Below, piece by piece: positions 1 through 9,133 of a stretch of 62,059 nt of DNA. The first letter of the stretch is position 1; each line of letters starts with the position of its first letter. The position numbers were made by a program, and so were the translations under genes. Origin of the DNA: JBGSKY01 sp041740995 (GTDB lineage: Bacteria > Planctomycetota > Planctomycetia > Pirellulales > Pirellulaceae). The stretch is taken from positions 1-62,059 of the forward strand of contig JBGSKY010000240.1 in the NCBI GenBank assembly GCA_041740995.1. The letters run 5' to 3'. The notes below the pieces were generated by a model. The model ran no database searches and was not told the origin of the DNA. It saw only the letters and a program-made list of their open reading frames with translations.

Positions 1-1151
1 TCGGTGAAGCAGTTTGCGGCAGCGCGTTGGCCACGGGACCAGGCGCGGCCGCTCCGCTGGGCTTCGGATTGGAGACTCGCTGGACGACCGGCACTCTTGC
101 CAAAGTACTTCTTGTATTGCCATACCAAATCACACCACATCGACGACTCTATGCCAAGCCGCTGCAAGATCGGCTTTAGCGTCGCAGGGATCGAACCTCG
201 TTTATCCATGCGGCCCTGGCGGCCTGTCCAATCCAGTAGTGCCAAATAGTCCTTCAATGCCATCGGCAGGAAACCTTTGTCGCTGGCGCGGATGCCCGAC
301 TTGTTGGCGTACACGCCCGATGCCGCCCGACCGTCGACCGTTAGCGGAGCAAGCCAACCGTCACGCGAAATCTTGCGACCGCTGGTTGCCGAACGCTTCT
401 TCGCACGTTCGGCTTTCAATCTTCTCACCGGCGTTTCTCGAATCTGCCGGCCCGCTTCTTCGCGATCGATCACCGTAAGCTCAGCGGCTGCGGAATCGAT
501 TTGCTCGCCCTGCAAAGATTTGATGCGATCGTAAGCCGAAGTGTGCCGCGACTGCTCAGGCGTTACCGCCATTGCGGCGCGAATCGGGTTTAGATCCACA
601 TACATGCTGCACGCCAACAAGCCCGCTTCGTCGGCGATTCGTTGCGCTTTGAAACGTCCTTCCCAGAATCGGCCGGTGCATTCATCTTGTTTGTTAGCCA
701 GTCGAGCGATCGGCTCGGAGAGCGCACGCATGAACCACGACAGATCCGACAGCCGTTTGCGAACCGTGACCAGTCGTTCCTTATTATTGATCAGCGTCTG
801 GACGTCCTGCGAAGTCGGTTCCGCCAATTGCTCGTCAAATCTTTTGCCCGGGAAGAGCCGCAGCCACCGCAGGGCCGTTTCGCGATCTGACCAGGTCGCC
901 ACCACGTCGGGGCGTGTTCTGGTCACAACGTGAATATGATTCGAGAGGATCGCGTAGGTCAGCACATCGACACCAAAGACGCTGGCCAGCAATTCGAGTC
1001 GTCGCCGAATCCACTCGCGGCGGAATTCGTAGTCTTTGCCGGACACAGCATCGACACCGGCCAGGTAAGCTCGTCGAACGCAGCGCTGCACGCAATGCAC
1101 GATAGCCACTTCGGTTGGAACAAACGTTTCGGTTCGGGGCGCTCTAGGCAT
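1..1151 (-). CDS. REP-associated tyrosine transposase (RAYT, IS200-like Y1 family), 3' end outside window
   Basis: This is an open reading frame of 383 codons reading off the left edge; I translated it by hand from the reverse strand. The N-terminal half has the Y1 transposase core: the HUH metal-binding motif is His72-Ile-His74 in the context ILSNHIHVV, and the likely catalytic tyrosine is Tyr184 in MYVDLNPIRA, a signature of RAYT/TnpA_REP proteins. Known members nick single-stranded DNA at REP palindromes and are usually single-copy domesticated transposases. The C-terminal half is the long basic extension seen in planctomycete copies. The start at 1151 begins MPRAPRTETF. A palindrome lies about 50 bases upstream, and a truncated glycosyltransferase starts just beyond it. 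The family is clear; whether it is active cannot be judged, because the C-terminus is missing. Confidence 0.88.
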   Translation of the reverse strand, partial: MPRAPRTETFVPTEVAIVHCVQRCVRRAYLAGVDAVSGKDYEFRREWIRRRLELLASVFGVDVLTYAILSNHIHVVTRTRPDVVATWSDRETALRWLRLFPGKRFDEQLAEPTSQDVQTLINNKERLVTVRKRLSDLSWFMRALSEPIARLANKQDECTGRFWEGRFKAQRIADEAGLLACSMYVDLNPIRAAMAVTPEQSRHTSAYDRIKSLQGEQIDSAAAELTVIDREEAGRQIRETPVRRLKAERAKKRSATSGRKISRDGWLAPLTVDGRAASGVYANKSGIRASDKGFLPMALKDYLALLDWTGRQGRMDKRGSIPATLKPILQRLGIESSMWCDLVWQYKKYFGKSAGRPASLQSEAQRSGRAWSRGQRAAANCFT

Positions 1152-1198
1152 AACAGATTCTCCTGTGCGGGCAGCCTACCAAACCAAGAGCTCCCACA

Positions 1199-1221
1199 CA
1201 ATAGGTGGCTGGCACCTATTG
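1199..1221. repeat. REP-like palindrome next to the RAYT gene
   Basis: A perfect 9-bp inverted repeat (CAATAGGTG / CACCTATTG) flanks a 5-base loop GCTGG. It lies 48 bases upstream of the RAYT start codon and exactly where the glycosyltransferase homology begins. RAYT proteins are known to act on such short imperfect or perfect palindromes, so this is probably the terminal recognition element of the insertion. Only one copy was noticed in the window. Confidence 0.6.
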
Positions 1222-1915
1222 CACTGGAACCGAAGTTATCGTCGTCAATGACAACAGCAGTGACGAAACCGAAGCAGCAGTCTTGCGGTGTTCGCAAGTA
1301 TGGCCAAACGTTAGACTAGTTCGTCGCCATCCGCCGAGCGGCTTTGGTCGAGCTCTGCGATCCGGTCTGCCGCTTGCTAATGGCGAAATCATCATCGTTT
1401 ATATGGCAGATATGTCGGATCATCCAAGTGATGCTTTACACTACTACGAAAAAATCGTTGAAGGATACGATTGTGTCTTCGGTTCGAGGTTTATCGCAGG
1501 TTCAAAAGTTCGAAATTATCCGGCGTTTAAACTGATGGTCAATCGCGTAGTTAACAATGCGATTCGGCTGATGTTTTGGACCGAGATGAATGACCTCACC
1601 AACGCTTTTAAAGCATATCGACGCGAAGTCATCGAAAACTGTGGCCCTTACAAATCTTGCCACTTCAATATCACGCTCGAGATTTCGCTCAGCGCTCTGA
1701 TCGGTGGTTACAAGATTGCTCAAATCCCCATTCAATGGGAAGGCCGGACTTGGGGCTCATCAAACTTGCGATTGCAAGTCATGGGCAGGCGATACCTGTG
1801 CACCTTGCTGATGATGTTTTTCCAGCGGCTATTAATTAATGACGATCTGCGATCGGAACGATTTTCGCAAACAAGTTCATCAGTCGAACTCTTTCCGCAG
1901 AAATTAAACGCTTAA
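1222..1915 (+). pseudogene. Glycosyltransferase family 2 (dolichyl-phosphate mannosyltransferase type), N-terminally truncated
   Basis: The reading frame enters the GT2 fold in the middle: the first recognisable residues are EVIVVNDNSSDET, which is the end of the second beta strand and its Asp-containing nucleotide-sugar motif. The usual opening strand (about 30-40 residues with a VIPAYNE-type motif) is missing. The rest is intact: the MADMSDHP region corresponding to the DxD metal site, CVFGSRF, the NDLTNAFKAYRR acceptor segment, and a C-terminal IQWEGRTWGSSNL motif typical of polyprenyl-phosphate sugar transferases. An ATG exists at 1205, but it lies inside the REP-like palindrome and gives only ten extra residues. 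I infer that the RAYT element inserted into this gene; the 5' part would lie left of the window if it survives. Confidence 0.75.
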
Positions 1916-2104
1916 AATCAACCATTCATCGGACGATGTCAGTGGTCTTAGAAATTGAGGCTTTTGATCGTTTCAGCTTGTGAAAACAATGTTGAACGCT
2001 CTTGGTTCGCAGAAAGAATTAGAGGGGTCAGCGATGATACTGGCGGCTCCATTCTGGTAAACTTTTGGTATCTATTTTTCTGCTTTCCAAGGGAGCCACA
2101 ATCA

Positions 2105-3736
2105 ATGATTGACCTCATTTTTAATTTGTCTCGATGCATTCCGCGTCGATCATTGCAGGCCACGATACTTTTCGTTTCGGTCAGTACGCAATTGCCGGCA
2201 ACCGAAAACGAACGACCCAATGTGATTATCATCTTGGCTGATGACATGGGTTTTTCGGACGCAGGATGTTACGGTTCGGAAATTGAAACGCCGAATTTGG
2301 ATCAACTCGCGCATGACGGCTTGAAATTCACGAATTTCTACAACACCGCTCGATGCTGGCCGACGCGAGCGTCGCTGCTGACCGGATTCTATGCCCAGCA
2401 GGTTCACCGGGACAGTTTTGACGGCCGTGGTGGCGGTAACAAAGGTGTTCGGCCGGCTTGGGCACCGTTGCTCCCAGTGCGATTAAAAGATGCTGGATAC
2501 CGTTCTTATCACAGTGGTAAATGGCACTTAGACAGCGATCCAATGTCGACCGGTTTTGATCAATCGTACCAATTGCTGGACGATAATCGACATTTCCGCC
2601 CTGCCCGTCACAACCTCAACGGCAAAGCACTGCCAGCCGAAACTCCTGAGAGCACCTACTACGCCACGACCGCCATGACCGACTATCTGTTGAGGTTCTT
2701 GTCGGAACACGAGCGTGATCACGCCGAGCAACCTTTCTTTGGCTATCTCGCTTTCATCGCGCCCCATTTTCCACTCCAAGCACGACAAGAGACCATCGAC
2801 AAATATGCCAAGCACTACAGCGTCGGCTGGGATCAAGTGCGGGCAGCGCGATTGGCGAAACAGCATGAACTTGGCATGAACGCCACATCAGTCTTACCAG
2901 ACTATGAACCGGAGATTGGACCGCCTTATGATTTTCCTGACGCTATCTCCCAATTAGGACCCGGTGAAGTCAATCGTGAGTTGCCGTGGGAACAACTCAC
3001 ACCAACTCAGAAAAATTCTCAAGCTTCCAAAATGGCTATCCACGCGGCCATGGTCGACTCCATCGATGAAGAAGTGGGCCGCGTCGTCGACTGGCTTAAG
3101 CAAAACAAGCAATTCGATAACACTTTACTGTTGTTTCTTTCTGATAACGGGGCAAGTGCAGAGATTATGATCCGTGGTGATGGACACGACCCAAAGGCCG
3201 CTCCGGGCTCGTCTGCTTCATATCTTTGTCTTGGACCTGGTTGGTCACGTGCAGCCAACACGCCCTTTCGTCGTCACAAAACCTGGGTTCATGAAGGCGG
3301 CATCTCGACTCCTTTAATTGCACATTGGCCAAAGGGATTTTCCGCCGATGGCAAGCGCGATAAACCGGCCCATGTCGCTAGTATTGTTCCGACGATTTTG
3401 GATTTGGCGGGACTGCCGACCAAGCCAGACGCTAGTGATTCGGGGCCATCCGCCTTTAGCGGCCAATCATTGGCAAGCGTCATGACGGGCAACGTACAAC
3501 CGGAAGCAGAGGCTTCAATTTGGTGGCTTCACGAGAACAACAAAGCGTTGCGAAAAGGGAATTTTAAAGTTGTCAAAGCAGCCGATGAAGAATGGCAGTT
3601 ATATGACCTTTCAGCCGATCGAATCGAAGCCCAAGATTTGTTATTGGAACAGCCCGAACGCTTAAAACAGATGGTCAGCGAATGGGAAAAGTTGCGCGTT
3701 CAATATCAAAAAGATGCTCAAATTCCTAGACCTTGA
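2105..3736 (+). CDS. Secreted sulfatase (formylglycine-dependent, type I)
   Basis: Hydrolyses sulfate esters, presumably of polysaccharides, outside the cytoplasm. The ATG at 2105 is chosen because AAGGGAG lies 9 bases upstream and the following residues form a signal peptide; the open frame continues upstream to 1955 without support. The mature protein opens with RPNVIIILADDMG (metal-binding Asp pair). The formylglycine motif is CWPTRASLLTG, where the Cys is converted by a formylglycine-generating enzyme. Further family motifs are SGKWHL, FLSDNGASAE and TWVHEGGISTPLIAHWP. About 543 residues, a normal length for arylsulfatase A-like enzymes. The substrate cannot be inferred. It converges with the LRR lipoprotein gene 40 bases downstream. 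Confidence 0.92.
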   Translation: MIDLIFNLSRCIPRRSLQATILFVSVSTQLPATENERPNVIIILADDMGFSDAGCYGSEIETPNLDQLAHDGLKFTNFYNTARCWPTRASLLTGFYAQQVHRDSFDGRGGGNKGVRPAWAPLLPVRLKDAGYRSYHSGKWHLDSDPMSTGFDQSYQLLDDNRHFRPARHNLNGKALPAETPESTYYATTAMTDYLLRFLSEHERDHAEQPFFGYLAFIAPHFPLQARQETIDKYAKHYSVGWDQVRAARLAKQHELGMNATSVLPDYEPEIGPPYDFPDAISQLGPGEVNRELPWEQLTPTQKNSQASKMAIHAAMVDSIDEEVGRVVDWLKQNKQFDNTLLLFLSDNGASAEIMIRGDGHDPKAAPGSSASYLCLGPGWSRAANTPFRRHKTWVHEGGISTPLIAHWPKGFSADGKRDKPAHVASIVPTILDLAGLPTKPDASDSGPSAFSGQSLASVMTGNVQPEAEASIWWLHENNKALRKGNFKVVKAADEEWQLYDLSADRIEAQDLLLEQPERLKQMVSEWEKLRVQYQKDAQIPRP

Positions 3737-3776
3737 GGCTGATTCTAAGCTGGATCTCTTAATCGAGAGAATTCGC

Positions 3777-4706
3777 CTAATTTCTAATCTCCAAACGGGG
3801 TTTTTGCTCTCGGAGCGACTGCAACGCCGGTTCAGTAACTGCGGTGTCGTTGATCAATAAAAGAGTTAGATTCGGAAGCTCAGAAAGTCTTGAAAGTCCC
3901 GCATCAGTCACGCTTGTTTTTCCAAGGTGCAAGAATTCCAACGTGCTGATCTTGCAGATTGCATCAACAGCTTCATCATTGATTGCTGGGTTATTATCGA
4001 GGTTCAGCCGAACTAAATTTTTACTACTCAGCCGATCGATTGCAGCGTTGGTAATTTTTGTTTTCCAAAGATTCAAATCATCAAGCTTCGGCAACTCCAT
4101 AATCTTCGGAATCGAAGCATCTCCAACAGAAGTCTCGCTCAGTTCAAGCGATTGAAGTGATTCAAATCCCGTGAGTGCAAGCGGCAAATCTTCATCGCCC
4201 ACAAGCGTTCCGTGCAAATTTAGTTTCTTTAAAGCCTTCAGCGTTGAAATGCCTCGCAACCCTTTGCCCGTTATTGGTGCAGCAAACAGCGAGAGCTCCT
4301 TTAAATTGGTCAAATTTGCCAGCTCAAGGCAGCCGACATCGCTGATCGAACACTCTTGTAAAGTTAAGGCGCCCAATGCGGTGCACTTACAGATTTGGCT
4401 AAGTGCCTCATCGTTCAACAATTTAGATTTTGCTTTGAGTGATTTAAGGTTTTGCAATTCCTTTAATCGACTTACATTTTCTAGCCACGCATTGTCGCAA
4501 TTGCGCAGGTCCAACTCAACCAACAGATCTTCTTTACTCTTCTTGACTCCGACGTCTGGCAGCGAGCGAAAGAACAATTCTGCGCTTGGTTCGTTGACTT
4601 TCGATGAATCTAAATCGACCTCGGTTTTACAGCCTGCAAAGCCGAGGATTAACAACAATAGACCAGCTTGGCAAAACGTGGAACAAGAAGAATTCGACTG
4701 GAACAT
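3777..4706 (-). CDS. Leucine-rich-repeat lipoprotein
   Basis: A 309-residue predicted lipoprotein. The N-terminus has a hydrophobic stretch ending in LGFAGC, a good lipobox, so the mature protein would start at that cysteine and be membrane-anchored. From about residue 60 to the end it consists of 23-25-residue leucine-rich repeats of the planctomycete type, with units such as LTNLKELSLFAAPITGKGL and LDDLNLWKTKITNAAI, predicting a curved solenoid for protein binding. No enzymatic domain is visible. It lies between two sulfatase genes on the opposite strand. A role in binding or regulating a secreted partner is possible, but nothing in the sequence identifies it. Confidence 0.85.
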   Translation of the reverse strand: MFQSNSSCSTFCQAGLLLLILGFAGCKTEVDLDSSKVNEPSAELFFRSLPDVGVKKSKEDLLVELDLRNCDNAWLENVSRLKELQNLKSLKAKSKLLNDEALSQICKCTALGALTLQECSISDVGCLELANLTNLKELSLFAAPITGKGLRGISTLKALKKLNLHGTLVGDEDLPLALTGFESLQSLELSETSVGDASIPKIMELPKLDDLNLWKTKITNAAIDRLSSKNLVRLNLDNNPAINDEAVDAICKISTLEFLHLGKTSVTDAGLSRLSELPNLTLLLINDTAVTEPALQSLREQKPRLEIRN

Positions 4707-4858
4707 AGTAAGGATCGATCTTTGATTAAAGCGAATGCTTGACTCAGGATGAAGGTAGGATCGCGCATTGTAAGCCTAAATTAATCGTCAGTGTGCGGCC
4801 CAGGCACTAACCTCATCAATGTAAGATAGAGGCTTTCGACCATCTTCGGAGAATTAAT

Positions 4859-6595
4859 ATGATTGCGAACCGAAAATTTGTGTGCCTTGCGGTTCTGCTA
4901 ACAAACTCGCTCTCCGTTGCTATCGAAGCGATGGCAGTACAAGTTGACCGCCCAAATATTGTACTGATCATGTCCGACGACATGGGTTATTCTGATTTAG
5001 GCTGTTATGGCGGGGAAATCCATACACCCAATTTGGACCGGTTGGCTAAAGAAGGACTTCGGTTCACTCAGTTTTATAACACTGCACGTTGCTGTCCAAC
5101 CCGAGCATCGTTATTGACTGGCCTGTATCCACATCAAGCCGGGATCGGTCACATGGTCGATGGTCAAGGCCCGTCACTAAACGTTCCCTCTTATTCTGGT
5201 GAACTGAGCAGCAGCGCGGTAACGATCGCGGAAGTCTTGCGGTCGGCTGGTTATGCGACCTACATGAGCGGCAAGTGGCATGTCACACGTGTCAAAAAAT
5301 CGGTAACGTCGATGGAACGTTCTAACTGGCCGCTGCAAAGAGGTTTCGAGCGGTTTTATGGAACGATACACGGGGCGGGCAGCTTCTTCGATCCAAACAC
5401 TCTCGTTCGCGATAACGAGTTAATTTCACCTTATGCTGACCCGGATTACCAGCCAGAACAGTTCTATTACACCGATGCGATCAGCGACCAAGCGTCGAGA
5501 TTCATCCAGGAACACAATGATCAAGATGCCGATAGACCATTCTTTTTGTACGTCGCTTACACAGCGGCTCATTGGCCGATGCATGCCAAAGATAACGACA
5601 TTCAAAAGTACCAAGGCAAATATGACGCGGGGTATCAAGCAATCCGATCGGGCCGCGTCGAGAAGATGAATATGCTTGGGCTGATAGATCCAAGATGGGA
5701 GACGTCACCCTCATCTCGAAATTGGGAAGCAGTTGAGAATCAAGCTTGGGAGTCCAGATGCATGGAGGTTTACGCCGCGATGGTTGATTGCATGGATCAA
5801 GGAATCGGACGCTTGATCGATTCTTTAAAGACCAATGGTCAGTATGAAAACACGCTGATTCTTTTCCTTCAAGACAATGGCGGATGCGCCGAAGGCATCG
5901 GACGAAATAGCAAACTTACAGATCCTTCTAACGGAACGAAATTAGCACAACTGCCCGATGATTATTTGCAACCCGATATGATTCCGAAACAAACTCGCGA
6001 TGGAAAACCGATTCGCCAAGGCGAAGGTGTCATGCCGGGAGCTGACGACACTTACCTCGGTTATGGCCAAGCTTGGGCAAATGTGAGCAATACGCCGTTT
6101 CGCGAATATAAACATTGGGTTCACGAAGGCGGCATCAGCACACCGTTAATTGCGCATTGGCCTGAGGTGATCAAGCCGAATGATTCTAACAACGCTGCCG
6201 GACGAATTTCAAAAGCCCCGTCACACTTGATTGATATCATGGCAACCTGCGTTGATGTCGCTTCGGCGGAATATCCAACTTCAATGGGCGAGAGGGAGAT
6301 TCAACCGATGCAAGGGCTCAGTTTGCGATCGTTGTTCGATTCAAGTGACGATTTGCCCGTGGAAATATCCGATCGCGTCTTGTTCTGGGAACATGAAGGA
6401 AATCGAGCAATTCGAGCGGGTGATTGGAAGCTCGTTTCCAAATATTCCAAAGATTGGGAGCTGTATGATGTTTCAACCGATCGAACGGAGATGCACGATC
6501 TTTCCGCTCGTTATCCGCAACGCGTCGAAGAAATGGCGTCGGAGTGGGCGCGATGGTCAATACGCGTCGGTGTACTCGATTGGCCACTTAAATAA
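4859..6595 (+). CDS. Secreted arylsulfatase (formylglycine-dependent, type I)
   Basis: 578 residues with a signal peptide (hydrophobic segment ending near IEAMA). The ATG at 4859 is preceded by GGAG at suitable distance. Catalytic features: RPNIVLIMSDDMGYSDLGCYGG (metal-binding Asp pair), the formylglycine motif CCPTRASLLTG, MSGKWH, FLQDNGG and HWVHEGGISTPLIAHWP. The C-terminal part has WKLVSKYSKDWELYDVSTDRTE, typical of the small subdomain of arylsulfatase A relatives. It is a paralogue of the sulfatase at 2105-3736 and was probably duplicated locally or recruited to the same substrate. About 150 bases of upstream DNA separate it from the divergent LRR gene, so the promoters of both are likely in that gap. 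Confidence 0.93.
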   Translation: MIANRKFVCLAVLLTNSLSVAIEAMAVQVDRPNIVLIMSDDMGYSDLGCYGGEIHTPNLDRLAKEGLRFTQFYNTARCCPTRASLLTGLYPHQAGIGHMVDGQGPSLNVPSYSGELSSSAVTIAEVLRSAGYATYMSGKWHVTRVKKSVTSMERSNWPLQRGFERFYGTIHGAGSFFDPNTLVRDNELISPYADPDYQPEQFYYTDAISDQASRFIQEHNDQDADRPFFLYVAYTAAHWPMHAKDNDIQKYQGKYDAGYQAIRSGRVEKMNMLGLIDPRWETSPSSRNWEAVENQAWESRCMEVYAAMVDCMDQGIGRLIDSLKTNGQYENTLILFLQDNGGCAEGIGRNSKLTDPSNGTKLAQLPDDYLQPDMIPKQTRDGKPIRQGEGVMPGADDTYLGYGQAWANVSNTPFREYKHWVHEGGISTPLIAHWPEVIKPNDSNNAAGRISKAPSHLIDIMATCVDVASAEYPTSMGEREIQPMQGLSLRSLFDSSDDLPVEISDRVLFWEHEGNRAIRAGDWKLVSKYSKDWELYDVSTDRTEMHDLSARYPQRVEEMASEWARWSIRVGVLDWPLK

Positions 6596-6788
6596 AGACT
6601 CTGTGCCGAAACAACTGCCCCGATTCGCATCGAAATGCAATTGCAAACCGAACCTGAAAGGTAGCCGTTTAAATTAAAAAACCGCGATGTCAATTGAACC
6701 GCTGTGGAACGCAAATCGACGTAGATGCCGTCCGTATTGCAGGTACCGTTGACCTACTCTCTTCACGAAATCAAAGTAAGTTATAAAT

Positions 6789-7913
6789 TTGAGGGCGAAA
6801 TATTTGAACCGAATGAGTTACCTATTGGTCGCAGCAGCCATCATGGTCGGATACGAATCATTTGAGAATGCCATCGGGGCCGAGTTCCCAGAAGTCCATC
6901 CCGATGCGACCGTCACCTTTCGATTGATTGCGCCAAAAGCCGATAAGGTCCTGCTGGTTGGTGATTGGCTTAAACGCGACGAGCAAATAGGTATGACAAA
7001 AGGCAATGATGGCGTCTGGCGCGTAATCGCCGGGCCGCTTCCTGTTGGTAAGCATATCTACGAATTCAACGTCGACGGGCAATTGATGGCAGACCCGATC
7101 AACCCGGACATCAAGTTACGATCGTCGCGATCTGGATCCTTTGTCCACATACCTGGCGACGCGATTTGGGAAGCACGCGACGTTCCTCACGGCAAGGTCG
7201 AAATCAATTACTCGCACTCGACGGTGCTTGGCGACAATCGGACGACTCATATCTATGTTCCCCCGGGATATGAGCAAAATCATGATGAGCGATATCCGGT
7301 TCTCTATCTGCTTCATGGAGCCAATGACACTGCGGCGGGTTGGGTTATGGCAGGGGCAGCGAACTTCATTCTCGACAATTTAATCGCTGAAAATAAAGCG
7401 AAAAAAATGATCGTCGTGATGCCTTATGGGCACGCTGTCCCGTTCGGCTCACCACGTGAGATCCAAGCCACCAACACTCAGCGATTCGAAGACTATCTGC
7501 TGAAAGATGTAATGCCGATGGTCGAATCAAAATATCGCACGCTAGCTGGCAGTCGCCATCGCGCTATTGTCGGCTTGTCGATGGGCGGCGGCCAGTCCCT
7601 GACAGTTGGCTTTAATCATTTGGACATGTTCGACGCCATCGGTGCATTTAGCGCCGCTGTCCCTAACGACTTTGAATCCCAATTCGCCGACATAATCGCG
7701 GCGCCCAACAACGTAAATCAGCAATTGAGCTTGTTTTGGATCGGATGCGGCGAAGACGATTTTGGTGTCGAGGCCAACCGCGAGCTTGGCCAGTTACTAA
7801 CGGCAAAAGGTATCGATCACAAATTACGAATCACCGACGGCGGACACAACTTCGCAGTTTGGCGTCGTTATCTAGCCGAGCTTCTACCGCAACTATTTCG
7901 GCGGGCCGACTGA
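6789..7913 (+). CDS. Secreted esterase, enterochelin/feruloyl esterase-like, with N-terminal E-set (CBM48-like) domain
   Basis: 374 residues. The TTG at 6789 gives a signal peptide with a basic n-region (MRAKYLNR) and a hydrophobic core; an ATG at 6813 is an alternative. Residues about 35-120 form an early-set immunoglobulin-like domain (TVTFRLIAPKADKVLLVGDW) as in glycogen-binding and esterase proteins. The rest is an esterase-D-like alpha/beta hydrolase with HIYVPPGYE, VLYLLHGANDT (oxyanion region), the nucleophile elbow GLSMGGGQS and a late GGHNFAVWR carrying the likely catalytic His. Known relatives cleave feruloyl or acetyl esters from plant or algal polysaccharides, which suits the neighbouring sulfatases, but the substrate is unproven. 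Confidence 0.87.
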   Translation: MRAKYLNRMSYLLVAAAIMVGYESFENAIGAEFPEVHPDATVTFRLIAPKADKVLLVGDWLKRDEQIGMTKGNDGVWRVIAGPLPVGKHIYEFNVDGQLMADPINPDIKLRSSRSGSFVHIPGDAIWEARDVPHGKVEINYSHSTVLGDNRTTHIYVPPGYEQNHDERYPVLYLLHGANDTAAGWVMAGAANFILDNLIAENKAKKMIVVMPYGHAVPFGSPREIQATNTQRFEDYLLKDVMPMVESKYRTLAGSRHRAIVGLSMGGGQSLTVGFNHLDMFDAIGAFSAAVPNDFESQFADIIAAPNNVNQQLSLFWIGCGEDDFGVEANRELGQLLTAKGIDHKLRITDGGHNFAVWRRYLAELLPQLFRRAD

Positions 7914-8082
7914 TTCGAATATAAACTTCTTTAACGAAGCTAGGCTGCATCAATGTCTGCAAAAGACTTTTTGCATCACAGAACAAATAAGCTATCGAAA
8001 GTCGCGCCGCAGTGCACATCAATGACAACGCTTTGCGATAGATAAAACCGAATGAACAAAACCCCTACATAAGGCCTGTTAA

Positions 8083-9123
8083 ATGCGAGTAGCAATTGTT
8101 GGTGGAGGTGTAATCGGGCTTACCGTAGCACATCGTTTAATCCAGTTGGCGGAAGAAATAACACTCTTCTCGCCCCAACCGCTCGGCGAAATTACCTCTT
8201 CAGTCGCAGCCGCTTATTGGTCTCCCTACTGGGTAGGAAACTATGACCGCTCGATTGCAGTAGAGACGCTTATCGAGCTTCAATCTCTCGCAGAGAAGAG
8301 AGTGCCTGGAGTTTCGTTAATGCGGTTTGAGCAGTGGTTCACTGAAGATGCGACTGAATCGTTTGAGGCTAAACGTGAAGTCAGCCATTGGTGGAGCGAG
8401 CTCCCAGGAATCGATTTTAAAATCGAGCCTGTAGCATCTCCGATGTCGCGAAATATTTCTGGTAAGACAATTCGCTTTACACAAAAGGCCACGTTTCATT
8501 CGGTCGTGGCGCGGATGCCGGACTACCTCCGTTGGTTGGAAGATGCTTTGCTGGATAATGATCATTTTTTGTTGGCTCGACAATGGGTTGACGATCTAAC
8601 GCTGTTGTCTAACCAATTCGATGCAGTCATTCACTGTTCGGGCTGGGGAGCGAAAACGCTGGCAGCCAATGATGAAGCTACCGCAAAAATGAAATTGCTC
8701 GCTGGCCACATTGTCACCGTAAATGCGCCGAATGTAACTTCAGGCGTTTTGTTCTGCGGTCAACCTTTCGACGTCGATCCGGTATACATAGTGCCACGAC
8801 ACGGCACAACTTCGGACGTCCTATTGGGTGGCACAGCTATCGAAATTGAAGAAACTCTCGATCCACGAAAGCCGATTACTTTTCAACGTGACGAAGTCTG
8901 TGAACAGGTCCATCAACGTGCACTTCAATCGGTGCCCGCGTTGGGCAATTCATCAGAAATCTCAAGAGGCGTTGGCATTCGGCCAGTTCGTGATGCCGTT
9001 CGTATCGAACAAGATCACGCCAATGCAAAGCTGATTCATTGTTATGGCCACGGCGGGTCTGGGCTAACCCTTTCGTGGGGCTCCGCAAACCGGGTCGCCG
9101 ACTTACTGGTGAGCAGTCCTTGA
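8083..9123 (+). CDS. FAD-dependent D-amino-acid oxidase family protein
   Basis: 346 residues with no signal peptide. The N-terminus carries the FAD-binding Rossmann motif VGGGVIGLTVAHRL. The following SSVAAAYWSPYWVG matches the conserved second segment of DAO/DASPO enzymes. The C-terminus has GIRPVRDAVRIE, whose Arg binds the substrate carboxylate in the family, and HCYGHGGSGLTLSWG, the classic DAO signature containing the flavin-contacting Gly residues. Such enzymes oxidise D-amino acids (or D-aspartate) to imino acids with release of H2O2. No partner gene is adjacent. It ends 10 bases before the convergent speA stop codon. Confidence 0.87.
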   Translation: MRVAIVGGGVIGLTVAHRLIQLAEEITLFSPQPLGEITSSVAAAYWSPYWVGNYDRSIAVETLIELQSLAEKRVPGVSLMRFEQWFTEDATESFEAKREVSHWWSELPGIDFKIEPVASPMSRNISGKTIRFTQKATFHSVVARMPDYLRWLEDALLDNDHFLLARQWVDDLTLLSNQFDAVIHCSGWGAKTLAANDEATAKMKLLAGHIVTVNAPNVTSGVLFCGQPFDVDPVYIVPRHGTTSDVLLGGTAIEIEETLDPRKPITFQRDEVCEQVHQRALQSVPALGNSSEISRGVGIRPVRDAVRIEQDHANAKLIHCYGHGGSGLTLSWGSANRVADLLVSSP

Positions 9124-9133
9124 AAACTTGGAG

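Noticed and set aside
4171..4725. Open frame of 184 codons opposite the LRR lipoprotein gene
   Set aside because: It is the complement of the leucine-rich repeats; Ser- and Phe-rich composition and no signal or motif.
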